The notes beneath the pieces are model-generated. The model was not told the origin of the DNA. It did no database searches and was given only the letters and a program-made list of their open reading frames with translations. The position numbers and the translations under genes are program-made. A DNA stretch of 49,595 nt from Brevundimonas sp. EYE_349 (GTDB taxonomy: Bacteria; Pseudomonadota; Alphaproteobacteria; Caulobacterales; Caulobacteraceae): assembly GCF_023147505.1 (NCBI RefSeq), contig NZ_JAHXPB010000012.1:1-49595 (forward strand). Direction: 5' to 3'. Shown here in pieces: positions 37,301 to 45,715 of this stretch. How positions within the stretch are numbered: the first letter of the stretch is position 1; each line of letters starts with the position of its first letter.

Positions 37301-38821
37301 CTAAGCCGCCTCTAGATTGCCGCGGACGATTTGCTCGAGCAGCTTGAGGCGATTTCCCGAGACTCCAACGAAAGACTGCGGAGGGCCGTCGAGCAATCCT
37401 CGGCCCTCGACGTCCTTCCGCTGGAGAGGTTCTTTCAGGTATCCGTAAAATAAAAAAGTGAGTGCCTTTAGTCCCGGCTTTCGTACGAGGCTTTCTAGCT
37501 CCTCGTTTGTGTAGACTGATCTTTTAGCAACGATAGTAACTGCCTGCTCGTAGTCTGCTATGTGGTCGTATCGCTCGGCTATTCCCACGGCAGCGATCGC
37601 GCTTTTGACGCCCGTTTCGTTGTCGCTGGATCTGTAAAACGCGATGAGGGTCCCCGGTGCGACTTCGCTGGTTGGCGTATAGCCTAGATAGACTTTTCTA
37701 ATGCTGTTGGACGGGCTGGAGCGTTCCGGCGTTCCCTGTGACCAAGCAGATGCGAAAAGATCGCCCGGCATATCGGCCAAACGTGATGCTGCCTCTGGGA
37801 AAAGGCGATCATGGTAGCCGGGTCGCACAGGGACGATCAGCCCGTTGTGGAAGATTGACGGCCAAGCGGGATAGTTTCGACGTACTCGGACAGCGTCGGA
37901 AGCATCTAATTTTTGCGTCCGATCCCAGTGCTTGGCATAAACAAGCTCGCCGTTACTTTGCTCAGAGACATTTCGAAAACCGAACGATTGGATCAACTCG
38001 CGCAGAGCAATCTGCTTTGGAAACACGGTCAAATATGTCGTGTCATATCCGCCATCATAAGCGAAGCACATCGCCTGTCTGAGTAACTGCTCTCCTAGCC
38101 GACCGCCGCGATAGCGCTCCGAAACTTTGAATGTGCAGAGTTTGAGAACGCGCTCTCCAACCACGCCCTCCGGTGTTTCGTCGCTGGCTTCATCCTTGAA
38201 TATGACTAAAGCAGCTATCGAGCTATCGTCCTCAACAACCCAACACTCACGATCATTCTTTCGGCACTTTTCCATCCAAGCGGCGAAAGGCGGATAGTCT
38301 TCAATCAAAGAACCAAAAATTGGGTCGCTGGGCTTAAGTTCGTAGCAGAATATTCTAGATACCGATTTGAGCACATAGTCGATGCGCGCGTATGTGCCGT
38401 TGATAAAATCTAGCGCCTGACGAACTGTCAGAACCTTTTGTCCGAGACCTCGGCGGTGGGCCCTCGTGTGAAGCCCTTGGTCCTCAGTTATCAGGGCGTC
38501 CACGATGCCATCATAGAGCGCACTGAGAATGTGGGCGTCAGACAGATCGTTGTCGTTACGTATCTCTCCGAAGTCTTTCGTTAAGGCAGCTGCGTCTCGC
38601 CAGCTATTCTTCACATGCGGATACTTTGCGGCCTTGGATAGTGAAATTGATCTGCGCGAAACGTCCGGATCGCGCTTGATGTCAGCTAAGGTAGCTTCAT
38701 GAATGTGTGAGGTGTGACCTTTTGCTTGTAGATCACGCAGCAGCGAGGCGTAGGAATCCGGTGTGGCTCTTGCGTCCTCCACTGGGATCAGAATGTTGGT
38801 GTCCAGCAGAAATTTGGCCAT
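37301..38821 (-). CDS. PIN nuclease-GNAT acetyltransferase-PUA-like fusion
   Basis: 506 residues; not a family I can name. Three parts can be seen. (1) Residues 1-140, a PIN RNase domain: Asp7 in FLLDTNILIP, Asp95 (LSDAHILS) and Asp114 (ITEDQGL) supply metal ligands. (2) About 160-300, a GNAT fold with the acetyl-CoA loop RYRGGRLGEQLL and a C-terminal FGFRN-type strand. (3) About 315-506, a PUA/EVE-like beta domain (LIVPVRPGYHDRLFPEA, GTLIAFYRSSD, AAVGIAERYD, GPPQSFVGV). The combination suggests recognition, modification and cutting of RNA. It starts inside the ASCH gene (89-base overlap). Base composition is AT-richer than neighbours (26 G+C in the 60 bases 37441-37500), a sign of transfer. 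Confidence 0.85.
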   Translation of the reverse strand: MAKFLLDTNILIPVEDARATPDSYASLLRDLQAKGHTSHIHEATLADIKRDPDVSRRSISLSKAAKYPHVKNSWRDAAALTKDFGEIRNDNDLSDAHILSALYDGIVDALITEDQGLHTRAHRRGLGQKVLTVRQALDFINGTYARIDYVLKSVSRIFCYELKPSDPIFGSLIEDYPPFAAWMEKCRKNDRECWVVEDDSSIAALVIFKDEASDETPEGVVGERVLKLCTFKVSERYRGGRLGEQLLRQAMCFAYDGGYDTTYLTVFPKQIALRELIQSFGFRNVSEQSNGELVYAKHWDRTQKLDASDAVRVRRNYPAWPSIFHNGLIVPVRPGYHDRLFPEAASRLADMPGDLFASAWSQGTPERSSPSNSIRKVYLGYTPTSEVAPGTLIAFYRSSDNETGVKSAIAAVGIAERYDHIADYEQAVTIVAKRSVYTNEELESLVRKPGLKALTFLFYGYLKEPLQRKDVEGRGLLDGPPQSFVGVSGNRLKLLEQIVRGNLEAA

Positions 38822-39230
38822 GCCGAAGAAGCGCCGCCGTTACGTGATCGGGTATCTCTCTGTAAGATTGTGGCGCTTGCAACTCATATTTTTCCATCAT
38901 GGCGCTTAGAGGCACTGGGACTGGAAACTTTGTTGCAGACCTTATGCTGATCGCGAAGCCGTCCTCTAGCCCGTCGAAATATGAGAAGAACGCATCCCGT
39001 AAGATGCCGCCTTCGCGTTCCGCCACGCTCCAGAGGGAATGCAATGGCATGGCGTTAACCGAGGTGATGACTGCCACGCCAGTTATGGCTTTCGTAGGCA
39101 TGGTTTCGTAAACCAGCATCAACGAACCCACAGAAATCCGGGGCGAAACTCGGCGGCGAAGTTCGACCGTTTTCAGTCCATCGAAAATCTGAGCGCAGTA
39201 TTCTGGCTTGATGCTGAATATGTAGGCCAT
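38733..39230 (-). CDS. ASCH-domain protein (PUA-like RNA binder)
   Basis: 165 residues from MAYIFSIKPEYCAQIFDG; the start has GGAAAG eight bases upstream, whereas the longer frame begins at a TTG. ASCH signature G-x-K-x-x-E-x-R is present at residues 18-25 (GLKTVELR), and the beta-barrel strand SVGSLMLVYETMPTKAITGVAVI follows. ASCH proteins bind RNA or modified nucleotides. The last 29 codons overlap the start of the PIN-GNAT gene in another frame, so the two are transcribed and probably translated together. It could be the regulator or antitoxin of that protein. AT-rich composition as its partner. Confidence 0.85.
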   Translation of the reverse strand: MAYIFSIKPEYCAQIFDGLKTVELRRRVSPRISVGSLMLVYETMPTKAITGVAVITSVNAMPLHSLWSVAEREGGILRDAFFSYFDGLEDGFAISIRSATKFPVPVPLSAMMEKYELQAPQSYREIPDHVTAALLRHGQISAGHQHSDPSGGRKSHTGFLRLAAA

Positions 39231-39451
39231 ACAGCGCTTTCCGTCTTCTGGCAGCAAAGTGACGTGACAATCCTAAGGTGCCATTAATCACGTCAATGTT
39301 GAGCATGACGACACTCTGCGTCAATCTCGGACGTGAACGCGTAAACGCTCGCAGCAGTCCTAAAGAAAGCCGCCAGCCCGCGCATCTGCGACGCATATCG
39401 CGAACGATTCCAACACCCTGCCGCCCGCCAGCGTCATCCTCCTGCCCACGC

Positions 39452-39510
39452 CCCCGAACCGTGCGACCCTGTCTCGGTTCGTCCGCAGGGGACGCATCGC
39501 ACGGTCGGGG
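39452..39510. repeat. Long imperfect palindrome at the island edge
   Basis: CCCCGAACCGTGCGA (39452-39466) pairs with TCGCACGGTCGGGG (39497-39510) with one unpaired base. Inside, CCCTG (39467-39471) pairs with CAGGG (39486-39490). The result is a hairpin of about 59 bases without T run. It could be a mobile-element end or recombination site. Confidence 0.65.
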
Positions 39511-39521
39511 AGGGGCAATTC

Positions 39522-39544
39522 AGACGAATTAGACGAATTAGACG
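39522..39544 (+). repeat. Short tandem repeat AGACGAATT
   Basis: Two full 9-base units (39522-39530, 39531-39539) and five bases of a third. Located 12 bases after the palindrome, 32 bases before the prmC stop. Confidence 0.85.
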
Positions 39545-39575
39545 GTGTTTTTGTCCGCCGACCGTCTGATCTCGG

Positions 39576-40487
39576 TCAGTCCTGCGGGATCGGATTGGTG
39601 CGCGGGTCGGGGCCGTTGGTGACGACGCGGTCGCGGTCGCCCAGGTCCTGGATGATCTTGACGTCGGTGAAGCCGACGGCCTCGAACAGCGCCTTGACCT
39701 GCGGGCCTTGGTCGAAGCCGATCTCGACGGCGAAGACGCCCAGCGGCTTCAGGATGCGTTTCACCTCGGGCGCGAGGTCACGGTAAGCCTGCAGGCCGTC
39801 GGGGCCGCCGTCCAGGGCCAGGTGCGGGTCGTGGTCGCGGACCTCCGGGTCCAGGGTCGCGATATGGTCGGTCGGGATATAGGGCGGGTTGGACAGCACC
39901 AGGTCGAAGCTGGCGTCGCCGAAGCCCGCGGCCCATTCGGTGCGCAGGAAGGTCGCGCGCTCGTTCAGGTCCAGATTGGCGGCGTTCTCCTTGGCCACCG
40001 CCAGGGCCTCCGACGAGATATCCGTGCCGACGCCCCTGGCGGCCGGCCGCTCGCTGAGCAGGGCCAGCAGGATCGCCCCCGAGCCGGTCCCCAGGTCGAT
40101 GGCCTCGAACGCCTCGTTCTTGGCGAAGGCCAGCATGGCCACGTCCATCAGGGTCTCGGTGTCGGGGCGGGGGCTGAGGACGTCGGGGGTGACATTCAGC
40201 ATGATCTTCCAGAACCCCTTCTTGCCGACGATGCGCGACACCGGCTCGCGCCTCATCCGGCGCTCGACCATGGTCTCATAGGCGCTCAGCTGATCGGCGG
40301 TGATGGGCCGATAGGGGTCGGTCAGGATGTCCATGCGGCTGGCGCCGGCGGCGGCCTCCAGCAGCAGGCGCGCGTCGATGGCGGGGCTGTCGATGCGGCC
40401 GGTCTTCAGCCGGGCCTGCGCCGCCTTCCAGGCGGTCAGCAGAGTGGGGGCGTCGTCGACGGGCTTTGGCGTGATCGGGTCGGTCAT
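39576..40487 (-). CDS. prmC: Release-factor glutamine methyltransferase
   Basis: 303 residues from MTDPITPKPVDDAPTLL; the earlier start at 40526 adds an unlike peptide. Methylates the GGQ glutamine of RF1/RF2. The N-terminal helical domain holds DARLLLEAAAG; the Rossmann domain has DLGTGSG (131-137) for AdoMet and NPPY (200-203), the signature of amide methylation. The sequence RPDTETL is also typical. prfA, often its neighbour, is not here. It is divergent from the BrkB gene with 77 bases between. Confidence 0.95.
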   Translation of the reverse strand: MTDPITPKPVDDAPTLLTAWKAAQARLKTGRIDSPAIDARLLLEAAAGASRMDILTDPYRPITADQLSAYETMVERRMRREPVSRIVGKKGFWKIMLNVTPDVLSPRPDTETLMDVAMLAFAKNEAFEAIDLGTGSGAILLALLSERPAARGVGTDISSEALAVAKENAANLDLNERATFLRTEWAAGFGDASFDLVLSNPPYIPTDHIATLDPEVRDHDPHLALDGGPDGLQAYRDLAPEVKRILKPLGVFAVEIGFDQGPQVKALFEAVGFTDVKIIQDLGDRDRVVTNGPDPRTNPIPQD

Positions 40488-40564
40488 GGGCGTTGATTGG
40501 CCCCAGCCGACGACGATTTCAAGCATTTGCGGAACGCGCGGCCAGCTATACCGTTCGCCTGTCC

Positions 40565-41863
40565 ATGTCCAAGCACGCCTCGCCCCTGTCCCGTCTGACC
40601 GCCGCCGTCTCGGCCCGTTCGCCCCTGCGGCGTGGATGGCGGGGGGGCGGCGGCCTGTGGCGCTATCTGGCGGCGGCGGCCGGCGGACTGGCGGCCGGCG
40701 CGGGCGCGGCCCATCTGCTCTACAGCCAGGGGCACAAGGTGGGGGTGGAGCTTCGCGCGCCCCGGCCCGAGGTCCTGCCGCCGCCCCCGCCCACGCCCGC
40801 CGATTACGACGCCAAGGAGCCGGGACGGGGGCGTCTGGCGGACCGTCCGCACCGTATCCCGCGCAAGGGCTGGACCGACATCGTCTGGCGGGCCGGAGCG
40901 TCCTATTTCGGCGACCGCGTGGGCTTTGTGGCGGGCGGCGTGACCTTCTTTACCCTGTTGTCGCTGTTCCCGCTGCTGGGTTCGTTCGTGACGCTGTACG
41001 GCCTGTTCGCCGATCCGGCCGACGCCTGGGGGCGGCTTCAGTTCCTCTACGCCCTGATGCCCGACAGTATCGCGGAGTTCCTGGGCGCCCAGATGCAACG
41101 GCTGGCCGAGAACTCCAACACCCAGTTGACCCTGACCCTGATCTGGACCCTGATCCTGTCGCTGTGGGCGGCCAACGGGGCGGTCAAGATGCTGTTCTAC
41201 GGGCTGAACGTCGCCTATCACGAGACAGAGAAGCGCAACTTCATCCGCTACAACCTGACCTGCCTGACCTTCACCATCGGCGGCCTGCTGGCGGTGCTGG
41301 TGACGTCGGGCCTGGTGGTCGGGGTGCCGGTGGTGGTGCGCCTGTTCGGGCTGGAGGAGGAGTGGGGTTTGTTCGCCCCCTTGCGCTGGCCCCTGCTGTT
41401 CGCCGGTTATGTGCTGGCCCTGATGGGCATCTATCGATACGGCCCGTGCCGCCAGAACGCGCGCTGGCGCTGGCTGACGCCGGGCGCGATCTTCGCGGCG
41501 ACGCTGAGCGTCAGCCTGTCGTTGGCGTTCAGCTGGTATCTGAGCCACTTCGTGCGGACCGACAGCTATGGCCCGTTGGCGGCCATGATGGGTTTCCTTC
41601 TGTGGACCTGGCTGTCGGTGCAGGTGATCCTGCTGGGGGCCGCGCTGAACGCCGAGATCGAGCATCAGACCGCCGTGGACACCACCACCGGCAAGCCGCT
41701 GCCGCTAGGCGAGCGGGGCGCCATGGTCGCCGACAGCGTGGGCGCCCGGCGCGGCAACCCCGCCGCCCTGGCCTTCACCCAGCGTCAGGCCGAGGCTGTG
41801 GCCGACAAGCTGCTGAAGCGCCGCTTGAAGCGCAACGGCCGACAAGGCGACGAGCGCGCCTGA
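40565..41863 (+). CDS. YihY/BrkB-family inner membrane protein
   Basis: 432 residues. The ATG at 40565 begins MSKHASPLSRLT; the longer frame from 40493 is not plausible. A short N-terminal helix (about 30-48), a proline-rich cytoplasmic stretch (LPPPPPTPADY), then six helices of the YihY/BrkB family with DRVGFVAGGVTFFTLLSLFPLL, NGAVKMLFYGLNVAYHE and LLWTWLSVQVILLGAALNAEIEHQ. The family was once called ribonuclease BN, incorrectly, and its transport or structural role is still unclear. C-terminal tail is basic. Confidence 0.9.
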   Translation: MSKHASPLSRLTAAVSARSPLRRGWRGGGGLWRYLAAAAGGLAAGAGAAHLLYSQGHKVGVELRAPRPEVLPPPPPTPADYDAKEPGRGRLADRPHRIPRKGWTDIVWRAGASYFGDRVGFVAGGVTFFTLLSLFPLLGSFVTLYGLFADPADAWGRLQFLYALMPDSIAEFLGAQMQRLAENSNTQLTLTLIWTLILSLWAANGAVKMLFYGLNVAYHETEKRNFIRYNLTCLTFTIGGLLAVLVTSGLVVGVPVVVRLFGLEEEWGLFAPLRWPLLFAGYVLALMGIYRYGPCRQNARWRWLTPGAIFAATLSVSLSLAFSWYLSHFVRTDSYGPLAAMMGFLLWTWLSVQVILLGAALNAEIEHQTAVDTTTGKPLPLGERGAMVADSVGARRGNPAALAFTQRQAEAVADKLLKRRLKRNGRQGDERA

Positions 41864-41864
41864 T

Positions 41865-41905
41865 CGTCATTCCGGGTTCCTCGCCTTGCTGGGCCCGGAA
41901 TGACG
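41865..41905. repeat. Intergenic palindromic element, copy 2
   Basis: CGTCATTCCGGG (41865-41876) and CCCGGAATGACG (41894-41905) pair without mismatch around a 17-base loop. The outer 11 bases on each side equal those of the element at 27894-27933. It fills the gap between two convergent genes, BrkB and hslU. Confidence 0.88.
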
Positions 41906-41912
41906 CTGGGTG

Positions 41913-43214
41913 TCAGAGGATGAACCGGCTCAGGTCCACGTCCTTGGTCAGGGCGTCCATGCGGTCGCGCACCGCCGGGGCGTCGAAGGTGACGGTCTGG
42001 CCGGACAGGTCCGAGGCCCTGAAGCTGGTTTCCTCCAGCACGCGCTCCAGGACGGTCTGAAGCCGGCGGGCGCCGATGTTCTCGACCGCGCTGTTGGCCG
42101 CCACCGCCGCATCGGCCATGGCTTCCACCGCATCGTCGGTGAAGATCAGGGTGACGTCCTCGGTGGCCAGCAGGGCCTGGTTCTGGCGGATCAGATTGGC
42201 TTCCGGCTCGGTCAGGATGCGCTTGAAGTCGTCGCGGGTCAGGGCCTTCAGCTCGACCCGGATCGGCAGCCGGCCCTGAAGCTCGGGCAGCAGGTCCGAG
42301 GGCTTGGCGACGTGGAAGGCGCCCGAGGCGATGAACAGGATGTGGTCGGTCTTCACCGGCCCGTATTTGGTCGAGACGGTGGTCCCCTCGATCAGGGGCA
42401 GGAGGTCGCGCTGCACCCCCTCGCGCGACACGTCGGCGCCGGATGCGCCCTGGCGCGCCGCCACCTTGTCGATCTCGTCCAGGAAGACGATGCCCTCGTT
42501 CTCGGCCAGCGACAGGGCCTCGCTGGTCAGGCTGTCCTGGTCCAGCAGCTTGTCGCCTTCCTCGGCGATCAGGGGCGGGGTCGCGTCGCGCACGGTCAGC
42601 TTGACGGTCTTGGTGCGCCCGCCGCCCATCTTGCCCAGCATCTCCGACAGGTTCAGCAAACCCACATTGCCGCCGCCGGGGATGTCCAGTCCCTGGATTG
42701 GCGAGGCGTTGTCGGCCAGCGAAATCTCGATCTCCTTGTCGTCCAGTTCGCCGGCGCGCAGCTTCTTTCTGAAACTGTCGCGGGTCGCAGCCCCCGCGCC
42801 CGGCCCGACCAGGGCGTCCAGGATGCGGTCCTCCGCGGCGGCCTCGGCCTTGGCCCGTACGTCGCCGCGCCGACGGTCGCGCACCATGACCAGGGCGCTC
42901 TCCACCAGGTCGCGCACGATCTGGTCCACGTCGCGGCCGACGTAGCCGACCTCGGTGAACTTGGTCGCTTCGACCTTCAGGAAGGGCGAGCCGGCCAGCT
43001 TGGCCAGGCGCCGCGCGATCTCGGTCTTGCCCGCGCCGGTCGGCCCGATCATCAGGATATTCTTGGGCGTCACCTCATCGCGCAGGTCGCTCGGCACGCG
43101 CTTCCGGCGCCAGCGGTTTCTCAGGGCGACGGCGACGGCGCGCTTGGCGTCGATCTGGCCGACGATGTAGCGATCCAGTTCCGAGACGATCTCGCGGGGG
43201 GTCAGTTCAGTCAT
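41913..43214 (-). CDS. hslU: HslU, ATPase subunit of the HslUV protease
   Basis: 433 residues. [16 protein letters not shown] at the start, Walker A GPTGAGKT (57-64), EVGYVGRDV pore loop region (GYVG near residue 90), Walker B IVFLDEID, an insertion domain, and the conserved end VDLSRFIL, which docks into HslV. So it should form the usual complex for unfolding proteins into the HslV peptidase. hslV is normally next to it, but neither flank here holds it; hslV must lie elsewhere. No sigma-32 promoter was evident upstream. Confidence 0.97.
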   Translation of the reverse strand: MTELTPREIVSELDRYIVGQIDAKRAVAVALRNRWRRKRVPSDLRDEVTPKNILMIGPTGAGKTEIARRLAKLAGSPFLKVEATKFTEVGYVGRDVDQIVRDLVESALVMVRDRRRGDVRAKAEAAAEDRILDALVGPGAGAATRDSFRKKLRAGELDDKEIEISLADNASPIQGLDIPGGGNVGLLNLSEMLGKMGGGRTKTVKLTVRDATPPLIAEEGDKLLDQDSLTSEALSLAENEGIVFLDEIDKVAARQGASGADVSREGVQRDLLPLIEGTTVSTKYGPVKTDHILFIASGAFHVAKPSDLLPELQGRLPIRVELKALTRDDFKRILTEPEANLIRQNQALLATEDVTLIFTDDAVEAMADAAVAANSAVENIGARRLQTVLERVLEETSFRASDLSGQTVTFDAPAVRDRMDALTKDVDLSRFIL

Positions 43215-43283
43215 GCCGACCAGATAGGAGGCCGCAAACCGTTGCGGGAGAGGGCAGGGCGTCGCGGCGCGTCAAATCCTCGA

Positions 43284-44273
43284 TCAAACGCCCGCGTCCA
43301 GATAGCCCGAGCCGTCGACGAAAGCCTGCACCGCCGCCTGATCGGCATAGTCCAGTTCCAGCATCGTCTTTATCGCGGCCGCCTTGTCCGGCGCGCGGTC
43401 ATAGTAGCGGCTGGCGATGACATAGCCGACGTAATAGCCTAGGTCGGCCGTGCCGAACGGGTTGTTGACCCCATTGTACAGCCAGCCGCTGAAGTCCTCG
43501 CCGTTCATGTCGGCGCGGAAGGCCGTCCTGATCGCCGCATCGTGGGCCGGGCCATAGGTCACATAGGGCAGTTTCGGCAGCCGGCCGGTGGCTTTTTCGG
43601 CCACGAAATCGGCGACGCCTTCATACACCACCTGGGCCAGCAGGGTCTGGCGCTCGCCCCGCTGTTGGGTGTGGACCACCTCGTGCGCAGCCAGCAGGTC
43701 CAGGTTCTCCAGCGGATCGCTGGCGAAATAGGTGGTGAAGAAGCGCTTCAGATTGGGCGGCATCTGCGACAGGTCCACGCTGGCGTCGCCGGCAGCCATC
43801 TCGACCCCGATCAGCACCTTGTCGTCCTGGGTCGTGCCGGCCGAGCGCAGGGCGCCGACCTCGAAATAGACGCTGGCGGGACGCAGGTCGGGATAAAGTT
43901 CGCGCAGTCGCGCCAGATGGATCTCCAGCTTCTCCAGCGCCTGACCCGCCAGGGCCGTGCGCGGACGCACCGTGTCCCAATAGGCCGGATAGGCGCGGAT
44001 CGCGTCGAGGAAGGTGTCTATCGTATAGCCCTTGGCCTGCATGAAGGCGGCCAGGCCCGGCGTGCCCTGGTCGATGTAGAGCCGTTGGAACAGATCGCGC
44101 TGGCGGGCCGGATCGCTCTCGGCGCGCACGGCGTCATAGGCGGCCCAGAAACGGGCGATGTCGCCGTCGACGACCTGGACACGCGGTGTGGGAGCGGCGG
44201 GCGACTGGGCCGTCACGGGCGCGGACGACAGGACGGCGAGCGCCGTAAAGGCGGCGAACAGGACGTGGCGCAT
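43284..44273 (-). CDS. Secreted HExxH peptidase-like protein (DUF2268/GldB-like)
   Basis: 329 residues from MRHVLFAAFTALAV, a signal peptide cut after VTA-Q; the longer frame start is not signal-like. A zinc-binding HEVVH (197-201) lies in LDLLAAHEVVHTQQRG, with Glu218 (YEGVADFVAEKATG) as likely third ligand. The layout resembles the DUF2268/GldB group of predicted periplasmic zinc proteases. Upstream of hslU on the same strand but 69 bases away; co-transcription is possible. Substrate and role are unknown. Confidence 0.8.
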   Translation of the reverse strand: MRHVLFAAFTALAVLSSAPVTAQSPAAPTPRVQVVDGDIARFWAAYDAVRAESDPARQRDLFQRLYIDQGTPGLAAFMQAKGYTIDTFLDAIRAYPAYWDTVRPRTALAGQALEKLEIHLARLRELYPDLRPASVYFEVGALRSAGTTQDDKVLIGVEMAAGDASVDLSQMPPNLKRFFTTYFASDPLENLDLLAAHEVVHTQQRGERQTLLAQVVYEGVADFVAEKATGRLPKLPYVTYGPAHDAAIRTAFRADMNGEDFSGWLYNGVNNPFGTADLGYYVGYVIASRYYDRAPDKAAAIKTMLELDYADQAAVQAFVDGSGYLDAGV

Positions 44274-44428
44274 GATGGTCTCCCCTCGAAGGACGGGCAT
44301 GGGGACCCAAGCGCCGCTGGGGCTCAAATGAAATCGGTGTAATCCTCGGGCCGGTCAGGGGCGTCATGTCGCGCCGTGCCCGCCGCCGTCCTGCGCTAGG
44401 ACTGTGGCCGCCTAACCGGAGACTGCGG

Positions 44429-44959
44429 ATGACATCGATTGAGACGGATCGGCTGATCCTGAGGGATTTTCAGGCCGGCGACGCCGTCGACCTGTTCGCC
44501 TATCTGCATCGGCCCCGCGCCGATTGCTTCCTGTCGATGCAACTGGCCGACATGGAGGCTGCTGAAGCCGAGGCGGCCAAGCGTGGTGCAGCCGGCGAAT
44601 ACATCGCCGTCCAGTCCAAGGCCGACGGGCGCGTGATCGGCGATGTCTTCGCCCATTTCGAAGAGCCGGACACCTGGTCCATCGGCTGGAACTTCAACGC
44701 CGACTTCGCCGGGGTCGGCTATGCGTTCGAAGCGGCGAGCGCCCTGGTGCGGCATCTGTTTGATGACAAACAGGCGCGTCGTCTCTACGCCTATGTGGAG
44801 GATGACAATCTGGCGTCCCAGCGGCTGTGCGAACGGCTGGGCATGCAGCGCGAGGGACTGTTCCGGGATTTTGTCTCTTTCGTGAACGATGTCCGGGGCC
44901 AGCCGATCTACGTCAACACCTTTCAGTACGCCCTCCTGAGGCGTGAATGGCCGGGCTGA
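44429..44959 (+). CDS. GNAT acetyltransferase, RimJ/RimL type
   Basis: 176 residues from MTSIETDRLILRDFQAGDA, the standard opening of the RimJ/RimL group. The acetyl-CoA region GWNFNADFAGVGYAFEAASALVRHLFD and the LASQRLCERLGMQREGLFRDFV segment complete the GNAT fold. Such enzymes acetylate N-terminal amines of proteins or small amines. The earlier frame start at 44366 is not needed. No partner gene; a bidirectional hairpin follows. Acceptor unknown. Confidence 0.88.
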   Translation: MTSIETDRLILRDFQAGDAVDLFAYLHRPRADCFLSMQLADMEAAEAEAAKRGAAGEYIAVQSKADGRVIGDVFAHFEEPDTWSIGWNFNADFAGVGYAFEAASALVRHLFDDKQARRLYAYVEDDNLASQRLCERLGMQREGLFRDFVSFVNDVRGQPIYVNTFQYALLRREWPG

Positions 44960-44970
44960 GGCGGAGTAAA

Positions 44971-45002
44971 AAAAGGCGCCCCCCTGCCGGAGAGCGCCTT
45001 TT
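44971..45002. terminator. Bidirectional terminator between GNAT gene and ppa
   Basis: AAAAGGCGC (44971-44979) pairs with GCGCCTTTT (44994-45002). Read on the minus strand it ends in at least seven T residues, ideal for ppa; on the plus strand it ends in four. Confidence 0.88.
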
Positions 45003-45027
45003 GCGGCTCATCGCTGTCTGCGCCGGA

Positions 45028-45585
45028 TCAGGCGGCGTTGGCGGCCTTCTTGGCCAGCTTGTCCTGATGGGCCTTCATCCCGGCCTCGATCAGGGCGGCA
45101 GCTTCGCCTGCGTCGCCCCAGCCCTTTACCGTGACCGACTTGCCCTTCTCCAGATCCTTGTAGCGGGTGAAGAAGTGCTCGATCTGCTCGATCAGGATGG
45201 CCGGCAGCTGACGGTAGCTGGCGATCTCGGTGTAATAGGGGTTCAGCTTGTCGACCGGCACGGCCAGGATCTTCTCGTCGCCGCCGGCCTCGTCCACCAT
45301 CATCAGCACGCCGATGGGACGCGAACGGATCACGCAGCCCGGAACGACCGGCGTGGGGTTCAGCACGATCACATCGCACGGATCGCCGTCGTCAGACAGG
45401 GTGTGGGGGATGAAGCCGTAGTTGCCCGGATAATACATGGCCGTGTGCAGAAAGCGGTCGACGAACAGGGCGCCCGATTCCTTGTCCATCTCATATTTCA
45501 CCGGCAGGCCCCCTTGAGGGATTTCGATGACGACGTTGATGTCCCAGGGGGCGTTCGGACCGACGGGAATGGCGTCCAGGTTCAT
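45028..45585 (-). CDS. ppa: Inorganic pyrophosphatase, family I
   Basis: 185 residues. Hydrolyses pyrophosphate to phosphate in the cytoplasm, driving biosynthesis. Metal-binding signature [11 protein letters not shown] with Asp66, Asp68 and Asp71; [17 protein letters not shown] and [12 protein letters not shown] are diagnostic. Hexamer type like E. coli. Monocistronic by layout, with a strong terminator. Assignment is certain. Confidence 0.97.
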   Translation of the reverse strand: MNLDAIPVGPNAPWDINVVIEIPQGGLPVKYEMDKESGALFVDRFLHTAMYYPGNYGFIPHTLSDDGDPCDVIVLNPTPVVPGCVIRSRPIGVLMMVDEAGGDEKILAVPVDKLNPYYTEIASYRQLPAILIEQIEHFFTRYKDLEKGKSVTVKGWGDAGEAAALIEAGMKAHQDKLAKKAANAA

Positions 45586-45715
45586 GGCGGGTCTTTGCTG
45601 CGACTGCGAAATTCTGAAAGGCGAAGGGTGATAGGCCGCGCGGGCGCGAACGGCAAGCGCGACCTGTGGCGAACGGGCTTGCCTAGGCCCGGCGGATCGC
45701 GGACATCATGACGTC

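Larger units (their letters stand above)
39231..39575. other. Non-coding gap between the island and prmC
   Basis: 345 bases with no supported gene. On the minus strand two copies of ATTGACG lie upstream of the ASCH gene; one starts a weak promoter (TTGACG complement at 39291-39296, TAGGAT complement at 39270-39275, spacer only 15). The prmC-proximal half holds the palindrome and short tandem repeat listed separately. Composition returns from AT-rich to GC-rich near 39420. Confidence 0.5.
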
